Under the pieces are notes generated by a model that saw only the letters and a program-made list of their open reading frames with translations, was not told the origin of the DNA and ran no database searches. A stretch of DNA of 64,000 bases, taken from Candidatus Nezhaarchaeota archaeon (GTDB taxonomy: Archaea > Thermoproteota > Methanomethylicia > Nezhaarchaeales > WYZ-LMO8). The stretch is from contig JASFYF010000001.1 of NCBI GenBank assembly GCA_030055465.1, forward strand, positions 762,447 to 826,446. Direction: 5' to 3'. Shown here one piece after another: positions 34,915 to 44,243 of this stretch. How positions within the stretch are numbered: the stretch's first letter is position 1; each line of letters opens with the position of its first letter. A program made the position numbers and the translations under genes.

Positions 34915-35862
34915 ATGATCCTGCTTTACGTGGCACTTGCCACGGGAGCTGCTGCATTAGCCGTTGTGGCATGGCTTGCCTGGAAGGGTTTTAAGCGAGC
35001 CCCCGGGCAACCCCCGCATGGTTGAGGTGTCGGGCTACATTAGGGAAAGCGCTGAAGCGTTTATCCGCAGGCAGTTCAGCACCATAGCCGCTGCTATAGG
35101 GCTGCTGCTTATACCCTTCGCCCTGCTGGATGTTCGGGCAGCGTTCTCTTTTGTACTGGGCTCATGTCTCTCGCTTCTCGCCGCCTATATAGGCCTACGC
35201 ATAGCTGTTGAGGCCAATGTGAGAACAGCCCATGCGGCAACAGCTTCGCCTCTTAAAGCCTTCAACATAGCCTTCAGCGGCGGCTCCGTCACCGGGTTGT
35301 CCGTGGTGGGTCTAAGCCTGATAGGCGTATGCTCCCTTTACCTGCTCTATGGGGAAGCCAGCCCAATAGTAAGCTTCGGCTTCGGTGCAAGCCTCACGGC
35401 GCTGTTCGCCCAGCTTGGAGGCGGAATATTCACTAAGGCGGCTGACATAGGCGCGGACCTTGTGGGCAAGGTGGAACGCCACATCCCCGAGGATGACCCG
35501 CGTAACCCCGCGGTCATCGCAGACCTTGTAGGCGATAATGTGGGTGACTGCGCCGGCAGGGGCGCTGATCTTTTCGAGTCGATGAGCAACGACTACATAA
35601 CCGCCCTAATCCTCGGGGCGCTGGTGTCATGGCAGTATAGCCAGGCAGCCATGGCTTTTCCCTTCATGCTGGGCGCCGGAGGCATAATAGCAGCCGTAGC
35701 CGCCATAGCCCTTGTGAGAATGTGGGGCGATGGAAAGCCCATTTCAAAATTCAACCTGGGATTATTTGCAACTTCGCTTTTCCGTGTTCTGGGCTCGCTG
35801 GTCGCCTGCGCCGTCACCATAGGCGACTTGAAGATTCTCGCGGCAACCGTTGGGTGGACAGC

Positions 35863-37080
35863 AGTCCTAAATAGATAGATTTTTGTAGACGTTTTAGTGT
35901 ATACTCTATTCGTGGAGATAGTCCTCAGCGTTCCATTTGTTTACAAGGTTAACGATGAAGTTAGAAAGCTCTTAGAGGACTTCAGAGATATGGTGAACTT
36001 CTGCGTAGGCTTTGCCGCTGAGAGGAGGATAACTTCTTACGCCAGGCTTAGAAAGAGCGTTTACGAAGAGTGGAAGGGGAGGGGGATTACTCCACTCACT
36101 ACTGTCATTCAGCATGTAAAATAGCCTTAGCTATGCTCAAAAGCTTTAGGAGGCTTAAGCGTAAGGGATTAGCCAAGTTTGACAGGCCTGAAGCTAAAAA
36201 GCTCTTCATGCAACTCGACCCGCAACTGTACAAGTTTTACGGTGATAGGATCAGGATATCCGTTAAGCCCAGAAAGTTTCTCTTCATAGAGTTGAAGTAT
36301 GGTGAATATCAAAAGAAGTTCATAGATGCTTGGAAAGAGGGGAAGTTGAGGACTGGAGAGGTCACCATAAATGAAACGAAGATAATTATACCGTTCAAGA
36401 AGGAGGTTGACCTCACCAATCCAAGCGACTGGATGGCGATAGACGTCAACGAGTCCAATGTTACTGGAGTGAGCACAAACCCTCACATCATGAGGGTTGA
36501 AAGCAGCTTGAGGACGATTCACACAACCTACTTCAGCATCATTAGGCGAATTCAAAGGCTGGGGAAATACAAGCCGGAGACCACTGAGAGGTTGCTTAAG
36601 AGATATTCTAATAGGAGAAAGTCTAAGGCTAGAGACGAATGCCACAAAATATCTAGAAAAATCGTGGATTTTGCCAAGCAACACGGCTTTGGCATAATCA
36701 TAGAGGATCTCAAGGGAATTAGGAGAAGAATTAACTGAATTAACTACGGTAAAAACCTCAACCGTAGGCTGCATTCCTGGAACTTCAGGAGGATGCAGTT
36801 CTACATAGAGTACAAAGCTAAGCTTGAAGGTTTGCCAGTCGTATACATCAATCCTAAAGACACTTCAAGCCTATGCCCGATATGTGGCGGCAGGCTAGCG
36901 TCGAATGGGTATAGGCTTCTGAAATGTGAAAAATGTAGATATGAAAACGATAGAGACATAACCGCTTGCCTAAACCTACTCAGGATGAGGGGAGCCCCGT
37001 TGCCCCCGAAAGCCCTCTATGACCCTCAGATAATAGAGGTGAGGGGGAAGGGATGAAAATCTATGAATCCCACAACGGTT
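35863..37080 (+). mobile_element. TnpB-only insertion (IS605/IS1341-like) inside hppA
   Basis: The pyrophosphatase frame breaks after VGWTA (near 35862) and resumes with LVASLVVG near 37080, so about 1.2 kb between was inserted. It contains one tnpB and no tnpA, as in IS1341-like derivatives. Both junctions lie in otherwise alignable protein sequence, which gives the boundaries to within a few bases. No terminal inverted repeats are expected for this group, and none are seen. Confidence 0.75.
35897..37056 (+). pseudogene. tnpB: TnpB RNA-guided nuclease gene with one frameshift and one TGA stop
   Basis: The N-terminal part from GTG 35897 includes EVRKLLEDFRDMVNFCVGFA; a frameshift near 36100 leads into the main body, HSACKIALAMLKSFRRLKRK, then WMAIDVNESNVTGVSTN (RuvC-I Asp), GIIIEDLKGIRRR (RuvC-II Glu) and, after an in-frame TGA at 36736-36738, a zinc ribbon CPICGGR/CEKCRYENDRDITACLNL (RuvC-III Asp). 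Length restored would be about 386 residues, typical of TnpB. All three catalytic acids survive, so the inactivation appears recent. The 3' flank (37057-37080) would hold the end of the guide RNA. Confidence 0.85.
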
Positions 37081-38301
37081 GGTTGCAAGCCTTGTGGTAG
37101 GTGTTGCCGTACAGTACTACACGGAGATTAACGGTCCAGTTATCAGGGAGGTTACGGAGTCGTCTAGAGCAGGATCCGCCATAAACATTCTAACAGGCAT
37201 GGCCTACGCTCTTCAAAGTCCCTTCCTGCCCATATTGTTCATAGCCGCAGCCGTGGGGTTAGCCTACATCCTAACCGGCGGGTCCCTGTATGCCGTTTTA
37301 GGGGGTTAACCTTGGAACGGACTTGGCCATAGGATTCATAATGTCAGGCGACGCCTTCGGCCCCATATGCGACAACGCGGACGGCATAGCTGAGATTGTC
37401 TCAAACCCGCACCGTTGGGCTTGACGAGCTTGACGCTCTTGGAAACACTACGAAGGCGTATACCAAGGCCTCCGCAACCTCCTCAGGCATGGTTTCAACC
37501 ATGGTGATGTTCATCACCTTCGCGCGGCTTGTAAACCTTCATGAGAACAGCCATAACATTCTAAGCCCAATATTCATAGCGGGCCTCCTATTCGGCGCCA
37601 TGCTGCCCTTCACCTACTCATCCTTGGCTATTAAGGCGACAAGCAAAACAGCCTACAAGATTGTGGATGAGGTGCGAAGGCAGTTCAGGGATAACCCAGG
37701 CATACTGGAGGGCAAATCCAAGCCTAACTACGCAAGAGATGCGTGGACCTCGCAACGAAGCATGCGCTTAGGAACATGATGGCCCCAGCCTCGTTAGCTA
37801 TACTCCCGCCCATAGCCGTGGGGCTAATCCTGGGAAGACACGTTTCAGGCGGGCTCCTTCTCGGCTGCCTCATCTCCTCCGTGCTGCTCTCCTCCTTCAT
37901 CTTCGGCGGAGGCATATGGGATAACAGCAAAAATAAATTGAAAAAACTGGATGAAAAACACCCCAATCCACGAGGCGGCGGTGGCAGGAGACATCGTAGG
38001 CGATCCCCTAAAAGACGTGGCAGGCCCATCGCTCAACATATTCATGAAACTAACAACCATAACCGCCCTACTAATAGCCCCCTTCATAATACCCTAAAGC
38101 ATCTCCACCACACATAAACGGGGACTGTGAAGCCGCAACGCTATATGAAGGGCGCATGTAAGCAGCCCTGAACAGGAGGGCCATCAAGAATCATCCTCAA
38201 GCATCCCCCAGCGTAAGCCTGGGTCAACTGTGAAAAAACGACGGGGTATCGATTTTGTAGCCCTCGTCAGCCGTTAAAATCGGTTTTCCCGGAAATGTTA
38301 A

Positions 38302-38336
38302 GTATCAGGGGTGATACATTGTATCAGGGGTGATAC
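38302..38336. promoter_or_regulatory. Tandem 16-base inverted repeats over the ATPase start
   Basis: GTATCAGGGGTGATAC occurs twice, at 38302-38317 and 38321-38336. Each copy is an inverted repeat (GTATCA/TGATAC) and the pair also forms the palindrome TGATACA-T-TGTATCA across the junction. The GTG start codon of the downstream gene (38330-38332) is inside the second copy. This is a likely operator, possibly for autoregulation by the ATPase. Confidence 0.65.
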
Positions 38337-39439
38337 TTCTGCTCTTCGATCCCAGACCTAAAGAACACATGGAGGAGCTTTTCGACAGGGAGGAGGAATT
38401 GAAGCTGCTCAGGAAGGCAATATCCACTCCATTAACGCTGCTCTTAGGTGTCAGAAGGGTTGGCAAAACCTCCCTTTTAAAGTCCTTCTTGAACAGCCTA
38501 GGCGCCCCCTATGTATACCTTGATCTGAGGGTTTTGGAGGATGGAGGATACAGCAGGGCGCAGCTGTATCGATTGCTTTCAGACTCCGTTTCCAATTGTA
38601 TATCCAAATGGAAGAAGATGCTTGATTGCTTCAGAGGCATAAAAGGCGTCAGCATTTCCGGCTTCAGTGTGGAATTTGACTGGAGAGAACAAACCCTCAC
38701 CCTAACAGCCCTCCTAAATAAACTAAATGATTACGCGCTGAACAGGACAGATGAGGGTTTCCTCATTATCTCCTTTGACGAGGCACAGTTTCTAAGGCTT
38801 CTGGCAGGCGGCAAGGGAAGAATAGACTTTAGAGGCATAATGGCTTACGCCTATGACAACCTAAGAGGCTTAAGGTTTATACTCACAGGATCCGAGGTTG
38901 GGCTGTTACTGCACTTTCTAAGGCTTGACGATGCTTCAAGCCCACTATATGGGAGATACGCCAGCATCGTAAGGGTTGAAAGGTTCCCAAGGGACAGGTC
39001 GATTGAATTCCTGAGAAGAGGCTTCATGGAAGCCAACCTGCCCATAAGCGATGATGCATTAGATGCCATTGTGGATAAGGTTGACGGCATCCCAGGCTGG
39101 TTAACCTACTTCGGCTATATGTGCCTTGAATCCGGAGGCGCATCGAAAGAAGCCATCAAAGCCGTAACGGAAAAAGCATTAGGGCTCGTTGAAAGGGAAC
39201 TTAAAGAACTTTTCAAAAGATCCAGCCAATACAAGCATGTACTCAAAGCCATCTCCCTCGAAGCAAACTCGTGGAGTAACATCAAAAGAACTGTTGAAGC
39301 ATGGATCGGGAGAAGACTCACAAATGCAGAGACAACCAGATTCCTCAATACGCTGATAAACCTAAGTATTGTGGAAAAAACAGACGGCGAATACAAAATA
39401 GCTGACCCGTTAATAGCGGAATATTGCAGAAAAATCTGA
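38330..39439 (+). CDS. Archaeal ATPase (pfam01637 type), intact
   Basis: A 369-residue protein. Walker A is LLLGVRRVGKTSLLKSFL near residue 37, Walker B-like LIISFDEAQFLRLL near 143, sensor region RFILTGSEVG near 180, and a C-terminal helical/winged domain (LKAISLEANSWSNIKRTVEA) with TLINLSIVEKTDGEYKIADP at the end. These STAND-like ATPases are abundant, multicopy and poorly understood in archaea; a link to DNA elements or toxin-like systems has been suggested. It is the only intact member among four in this region. The GTG start sits inside a tandem palindrome. A fragment of a diverged copy lies at 43117-43218. Confidence 0.88.
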   Translation: MILLLFDPRPKEHMEELFDREEELKLLRKAISTPLTLLLGVRRVGKTSLLKSFLNSLGAPYVYLDLRVLEDGGYSRAQLYRLLSDSVSNCISKWKKMLDCFRGIKGVSISGFSVEFDWREQTLTLTALLNKLNDYALNRTDEGFLIISFDEAQFLRLLAGGKGRIDFRGIMAYAYDNLRGLRFILTGSEVGLLLHFLRLDDASSPLYGRYASIVRVERFPRDRSIEFLRRGFMEANLPISDDALDAIVDKVDGIPGWLTYFGYMCLESGGASKEAIKAVTEKALGLVERELKELFKRSSQYKHVLKAISLEANSWSNIKRTVEAWIGRRLTNAETTRFLNTLINLSIVEKTDGEYKIADPLIAEYCRKI

Positions 39440-39648
39440 TACCCCTCCAATAAGCAGGTGATCAATAGGCACCTTAAAACATGGTTGAGTGTAAGCGCCG
39501 AACTAACGTGAAAAACCGGGGGGGGGGTGCTGATTTTAGAGCCCATATCAGCCTACAAAATCACGCTCAAGACGGCGTAGCATGCCAGTTTTCCCCAAAG
39601 CAGCAGGCGAAATGTCCAAGCCTTCAAGAGCCTGTTGAAGACGGATAA

Positions 39649-39694
39649 TTTAAAAGGGGGAATAAGGGCAACTTTCAAAGTGTGATATGAAAGT
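39649..39694 (+). promoter_or_regulatory. TATA box and start-site inverted repeat of the sugar epimerase gene
   Basis: TTTAAAA at 39649-39655 is correctly spaced for transcription starting about 39677. ACTTTCA (39671-39677) and TGAAAGT (39688-39694) form an inverted repeat that includes part of the ATG, so initiation could be modulated by structure or by a bound protein. Confidence 0.4.
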
Positions 39695-40610
39695 GCTTAT
39701 TACTGGCGGCGCAGGCTTCATAGGGCATAACACTGCAGTTTACCTTAAAAATCAGGGCTACGAGGTAGCCGCATTTGACAACCTTAAAAGGGCCACAGGA
39801 TACGCCGTTGAAAGGCTGAAGATGCATCGCGTGCCCCTCATTAAGGGCGACATACTAAGCCTCAGAGCTTTAAAAAAAGCCTTAGCAGGCGTTGATGTGG
39901 TGGTGCATGCAGCCGCCTACATAAGCGTTGAAGAATCCCTAAAGAAGCCCGCCATGTACTTCAGAAACAATGTTGCAGGCACAGCCAACGTGGCCTATGC
40001 CTGCATGCGCGAAAGCGTGAAGCTCATCTACATCAGCAGCGCAGCCGTCTACGGCAACCCAGCCCATCTGCCGATAAGCGAATCCCACCCGGCGAATCCC
40101 ATTTCACCCTATGGCCTATCAAAGCTCATGGGCGAGGAGACGGTGAACTTCCATGCACGGCGAGGCCTAAAACACGTTACACTTAGGCTTTTCAACGTCT
40201 ATGGGCCTGGGCAGAGCAGCAGCTACGCCGGCGTAATAACCCGCTTTATGGAGAGAATCAGGGCGAACAAGCCGCCCATAATCCATGGGGATGGACAGCA
40301 AACCAGGGACTTCATACACGTTTACGACGTGGCGGAGGCCATAAAACTCTCCGTGGAAAAGCGCTTGGAGAACGAAACCCTCAACATAGCCACGGGAACC
40401 CCCCTCACCATAAGGATGCTGGCGGAGCTCACCATAAATCATGCAAACCTAAACCTAAAGCCAACATTCGCCAAGCCGCGGCCCGGCGACATAAAACACA
40501 GCTATGCAGACATATCAAAAGCCAAAAGGCTCCTGGGCTTTAATCCAAAAATAAACCTTGAACAGGGCTTAAAGGAGCTTTTAAAACTTAAAACATGCCT
40601 TTCCTCCTAA
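39687..40610 (+). CDS. NAD-dependent nucleotide-sugar epimerase/dehydratase
   Basis: A 307-residue extended SDR. ITGGAGFIGHNTAVYLKNQG is the coenzyme motif; HAAAYISVEESLKKP, ISSAAVYGNPAHLP and SPYGLSKLMGEE hold the substrate loop, Ser and Tyr-X3-Lys residues; FNVYGPGQSSSYAGVITRFM and DGQQTRDFIHVYDVAEAI follow. It closely matches UDP-glucose 4-epimerase-like enzymes of archaea. A segment of this gene (40116-40344) is repeated at 43218-43446. It is the only intact glycan gene in the decayed island. Confidence 0.9.
   Translation: MKVLITGGAGFIGHNTAVYLKNQGYEVAAFDNLKRATGYAVERLKMHRVPLIKGDILSLRALKKALAGVDVVVHAAAYISVEESLKKPAMYFRNNVAGTANVAYACMRESVKLIYISSAAVYGNPAHLPISESHPANPISPYGLSKLMGEETVNFHARRGLKHVTLRLFNVYGPGQSSSYAGVITRFMERIRANKPPIIHGDGQQTRDFIHVYDVAEAIKLSVEKRLENETLNIATGTPLTIRMLAELTINHANLNLKPTFAKPRPGDIKHSYADISKAKRLLGFNPKINLEQGLKELLKLKTCLSS
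40116..40344 (+). repeat. Epimerase gene segment duplicated at 43218-43446 (copy 1)
   Basis: Part of the intact epimerase gene. From 40153 to 40344 I find no mismatch with 43255-43446 (192 bases); the 37 bases before are similar with several differences. The constant offset is 3102 bases. Confidence 0.9.
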
Positions 40611-40703
40611 ACACGGCTGCGAGGCGCCCATTCAAACCTACTCGGGCTTAAGGGTAATGTTTAAAATTGTGAAGCTCTACAAGCACACTACAACGATAGG
40701 ATC

Positions 40704-42251
40704 ATGACCTCAAACCATGTTGATGAGCGGGTGCTGGCCGCCGCTGAGGAGGCTGCGGGCGGAGCCTTCCACCTCTTCTGGGGAGGCAGCCTCGCCACGG
40801 TATTATCCGCCGTCTGCGCTATCCTCGTAGCCCGCCCCCTCGGCCCAGAGCAGTACGGCGTCTACTCGCTGGCACTGATTGTTTCAGGCTTCCTCATGCT
40901 TTTCACGGACTACGGCGTAAGCCAGGCATTAACCCGCTTCATAGCCTTCCACACTTCAAGGGATGAACTGTACCGCGTGATTCCGCTGCTCCGGAAGGCT
41001 TAGCCTTCAACCTGCAACCTGGCAACGTGCATCATCGTGTTCCTCGCAGGCTTCATCCTCGCGGAGCCCCCTACAAGCCTGCTCATCAACAGGCTGGAGA
41101 TGACCAGCCTTGTTAGGATAACCCTTATCCTCGTGCTGGTTTATCCGCTTTCCACAGCCGTGGGACATGCGCTTCTGGGCTTCGGAGATATGAAGGGCTA
41201 CGCCATGATAGATGTTGTCCACCAGGCCTTTAGAGCCCTGTTAAGCCCGCTTCTAATAGCCCTGGGCTTCGGCGTAACCGGCGCCGTAGCGGGATATGTG
41301 GTTGCATTCGCTGCCCGCTTCGCCGTAAGCCTAACTCTGCTTTATGGGCGTTATAGGCGGATTAAAGATGCAATTCCCTAAGGCGGCTCCGGCAGAGTTT
41401 TACATTCCATGATAGATTATGGCTTGCCGCTTTACCTGTCCAACACCCTTAACAGTTTCGTTACCACATTGCGAGGTGTAATCCTCGCCTACTTCACCAC
41501 AAACGTGCTTATTGGAAACTTCAACACAGCCATGAACTTCGCCGTGCTCATAACCCTTGTTTCCTCGCTAGTAGCCACAGCCTTGTTCCCCGCGTTCTCC
41601 AAGCTGGACAGCAACGGCGGCGAAGCTGAAACCATGTTCACCTACTCCGTCAAGTACACTTCCGCCCTAATAATCCCCGCAGCAGCCTTCGTTTCCGCCA
41701 TGTCCCGAGACCTAATATTCCTGCTTTATGGCGCAAGCCTTGGAAGATTCTTCAGCGGGTGGGCAACTCAAAAGTTAACCTCAAGGCCATGCTGCTCTAC
41801 GCAGGCATCTCTACCCTCAGCCATAGCGCTGACAAGCGCCCTCCAAGTTGAGGGGCTTTTAACCGCGATAATACTGGCTACAGCCGCCTCAACCATTTAC
41901 AGCCTAACGGTGGCCACCCGAAAGTGCAGCCTGCAGATTGACGTGAAAAGCTCAGCAGGCATATGTCTCGCCGCCTTTGTAGCAGAAGCTCCCGTAACTC
42001 CTCCTAGCCTTATATTCGCCGCTGCCTGGAATAGCGAACCTCGCATTAGCTGCTTTACATAACCGCCTATCTAACCCTCGCGCCGCCGCTAAAAATCGTA
42101 ACTGGGAGGGGACCTTGAAACCCTAACCCGCATATTCTCAAAAGTCACCGTGCTGCGACCGATAGTGCATTTAATCTTAAGCTATGAGAACGGAATAATC
42201 AAGCTCATAAGCCTTGAAACGAGAACGAGCGGTAGCAATGAAAAGACATGA
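40704..42251 (+). pseudogene. Wzx/MurJ-type polysaccharide flippase, multiply broken
   Basis: Frames in order: GGAFHLFWGGSLATVLSAVC with ARPLGPEQYGVYSLALIVSG, the typical N terminus of polysaccharide flippases; a stop after ELYRVIPLLRKA; then LINRLEMTSLVRITLILVLV, GHALLGFGDMKGYAMIDVVH; another break near 41380; then DYGLPLYLSNTLNSFVTTLR, TALFPAFSKLDSN and later pieces ending with TLTRIFSKVTVLRPIVHLIL. At least three frameshifts or stops occur. The intact protein would have 12-14 helices and export lipid-linked oligosaccharide. A TATA box (TTTAAAA at 40660-40666) precedes it. Confidence 0.85.
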
Positions 42252-43116
42252 TAAGGAAGCCCATTTAGGCTATGGAAATCGCAATGGTTACGCGAGGTTT
42301 ACGACCTAGTTAAAGCACATGCCTATGTTAATGCAGCTCTGCCTTGAAATCTTGTGAGAAGCACAGCACAATCCGTTATAACTCTAGCCCTGTTGGTAGC
42401 TATAATAGCATCTTTAAGCGACGCAGTTAACCGCCTAACCTTTCAAGTTGAAACTATTAGAAGGCTCGTCGCCCGCGGTTCTAAGCGAAGGCTCTACTGC
42501 TTTCGGATAATAGAACGGACGCGGATCCGCCTCGAAGCTTGCCGGCCTAAACTACTTTGAATGTTTTATTCACAACTGGAACTTACAATCAAAAAAAAGA
42601 GGTGGACGCCCGTCAGGCTCTAAAACAAGCAGCGCAGCTGTTTGTCGAGAGACGTCAAAACTTCAGTGCCCAGGAGCGACCATTTACGTGCTTTGGCCAC
42701 ATGTGCGAACATTGATGATGTAACCAATAATGTGAATTGGAGCGATGCGCTCGCGATGTCGTTTTGCGTTTGGCGGCCAAAGCACATAAATGGCCCGAAA
42801 GGGCGAATTCCCCACCCTATTTATGGTCCTCGAAGTTAAAGGGCTGTAGAGCCCATTTTTAAGGCAGCTTAAAATGTTGAAACTAGCTGCCTTGATTTTA
42901 GATGCGCAGAAAGCATGTTGAGCCATAAGTTGATTGCAAGAAAATTCAGGGATGTTGGCATCGACGTCCTCACCCCTTTTCGAAAACAAAGATGTGTACT
43001 TCACTAAGAGGAACGCGCTAAACATGGGCCTTCCAGGATAACGGGTAATCCCATTCACCATAGAACATACTGGTCTAAGGGCACATGGATAAAACTCATC
43101 GATCATATGGGATAGG
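42252..43116. other. Decayed region without recognisable genes
   Basis: About 860 bases with only short broken frames. MEIAMVTRGLRPS near 42272 resembles the start of a GT4 protein; FENKDVYFTKRNALNMGLPG near 42980 could be protein debris of unknown origin; a frame at 42354-42560 has a coiled-coil-like run (SLSDAVNRLTFQVETIRRLV). None is supported as a gene. Confidence 0.35.
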
Positions 43117-43460
43117 TTAAAAGGAACTTGAAGAGCTGCTTAAAGGATCCAGCAACTACAAGCACGTGCTCAAAACCATCCCCCTCGAAGCAAGCTCGTG
43201 GAGCAACGTCAAAAGAACTATCAAAGCTCATGGGCGAAGAAGCTGTAAAATCCTATGCACGGCGAGGCCTAAAACACGTTACACTTAGGCTTTTCAACGT
43301 CTATGGGCCTGGGCAGAGCAGCAGCTACGCCGGCGTAATAACCCGCTTTATGGAGAGAATCAGGGCGAACAAGCCGCCCATAATCCATGGGGATGGACAG
43401 CAAACCAGGGACTTCATACACGTTTACGACGTGGCGGAGGCCATAAGGCTTTCAGCTTAA
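43117..43460 (+). pseudogene. Scar: archaeal ATPase fragment joined to a copied epimerase segment
   Basis: Bases 43126-43218 encode (in one frame) ELEELLKGSSNYKHVLKTIP and then SSWSNVKRTI, a diverged copy of the C-terminal ATPase region at 39199-39300. At 43218 the sequence switches in the middle of a codon to an epimerase segment, SKLMGEEAVKSYARRGLKHV onwards, identical in DNA to 40153-40344 for 192 bases. The epimerase part is out of phase with the ATPase part and stops at 43460. It is an illegitimate junction, not a gene. Confidence 0.85.
43218..43446 (+). repeat. Epimerase gene segment duplicated from 40116-40344 (copy 2)
   Basis: Second copy of the 229-base segment. The last 192 bases are identical to the intact gene while the ATPase piece just before is diverged, so this part was probably copied or converted recently. 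Confidence 0.9.
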
Positions 43461-43636
43461 GAGAACTAGCCGAGCTTATAACCAGATTAGCAAGGCGAAG
43501 CTCGAAACACCTTCACGTAGCTTGTAGTGATCTTTAGCTCAATCCGCAGGTCTGCAGCAGTTTCCACGAGTTTTGCTATATAGGTTTGAGGCGCAGCCAA
43601 CCTAGTTCGGGGATTCCGGCGAGTGCATCTTTCACG

Positions 43637-44032
43637 CTAAACTAATATGGCTTTCAGCCCCAGCTTCCCCGCCGTTTTTGCCTGCTTAGCGTCGCTTGTT
43701 ACCAGCTCTTGGCTTCTATCCTTTGATAGGGCTATGAAGAGCGCATCGTATATCGTTAACCCGTGCTTCGCGGAGATTTCAAATGCGTTGACCAGATACT
43801 TATCTTGGTTTACTATCGGTATGGGCTTCTCTTCTACCATGTCCTTAAGAATTCCCATTGCAGCTTCACAGCTCAGGTCACCCCTCAAAACCTTCTTCAA
43901 TAATGCGTTTGCCACTTCTTTTATTGCTAGATCCAGCGTTATCACGCCTTCTAAGATGATCTTCCTAGCTTTCTCCCACCCATCCTCGCGCGCGAAATAT
44001 TTAATTAAAGTCGAGGAGTCAATGACCCTCAC
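43637..44032 (-). CDS. vapC: VapC-type PIN ribonuclease toxin
   Basis: 131 residues from an ATG at 44030-44032. It has the PIN-domain layout: MRVIDSSTLIKYFARED (first Asp), DLAIKEVANALLKK (Glu), LTIYDALFIALSKD and LVTSDAKQAKTAGK (further Asp residues). It overlaps the vapB stop region by 14 bases. All acidic positions are present, so the toxin is probably active. It is a paralogue of the VapC at 31339-31773 but not a close copy. Confidence 0.9.
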   Translation of the reverse strand: MRVIDSSTLIKYFAREDGWEKARKIILEGVITLDLAIKEVANALLKKVLRGDLSCEAAMGILKDMVEEKPIPIVNQDKYLVNAFEISAKHGLTIYDALFIALSKDRSQELVTSDAKQAKTAGKLGLKAILV

Positions 44033-44243
44033 GGTCCTCCCTCACAGACTCCTCAGAGAAGCCCGCTTCACTCGACCTCACGTCCCTTAAAATATTATCC
44101 CATTTTTCGATCATCCTTTTAATCTTCATCATCCATGCCAGTTCCTCCAAATACCTTCTAATCTCTTCGCCTACATTTAAGCCGCTTTCTTCTAATATCC
44201 TCTTAACCTCTTCTCTAACCCTAACGCTGACCACGGTGCTCAT
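44019..44243 (-). CDS. vapB: VapB-type antitoxin
   Basis: 74 residues from the ATG at 44241-44243; two upstream in-frame methionines seem less likely. MSTVVSVRVREEVKRILEES begins a ribbon-helix-helix-like domain, followed by a long amphipathic helix and the tail SEESVREDREGH, which resembles that of the antitoxin at 31763-31975. The pair bounds the right side of the decayed island, while the first pair lies near its middle. Confidence 0.85.
   Translation of the reverse strand: MSTVVSVRVREEVKRILEESGLNVGEEIRRYLEELAWMMKIKRMIEKWDNILRDVRSSEAGFSEESVREDREGH

Larger units (their letters stand above)
34915..38097 (+). pseudogene. hppA: Membrane proton/sodium-pumping pyrophosphatase, split by a TnpB element and frameshifted
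   Basis: HppA couples pyrophosphate hydrolysis to ion export across the membrane. All parts of the family are here in order but not in one frame. The N-terminal helix starts at ATG 34915; after a shift near 35010 comes GGGIFTKAADIGADLVGKVE with DDPRNPAVIADLVGDNVGDC, the pyrophosphate-binding acidic cluster. Around 35862 the gene is interrupted by a TnpB-bearing insertion and resumes near 37081 (SLVVGVAVQYYTEI). Further shifts occur near 37310, 37400, 37740 and 37965. GDAFGPICDNADGIAEI and the C-terminal [20 protein letters not shown] remain recognisable. The gene cannot be functional as read. Confidence 0.9.

Noticed and set aside
34680-34994. 104-codon frame before the pyrophosphatase
   Set aside because: It overlaps the pyrophosphatase start in another phase and matches no family.
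42684-43106. 140-codon minus-strand frame in the decayed region
   Set aside because: It reads antisense through mixed debris with no conserved motif.
26000-43500. All frameshifts being sequencing errors
   Set aside because: A few at homopolymers could be, but the breaks cluster in this region, include large deletions and insertions, and flanking operons are free of them, so real decay is more likely overall.
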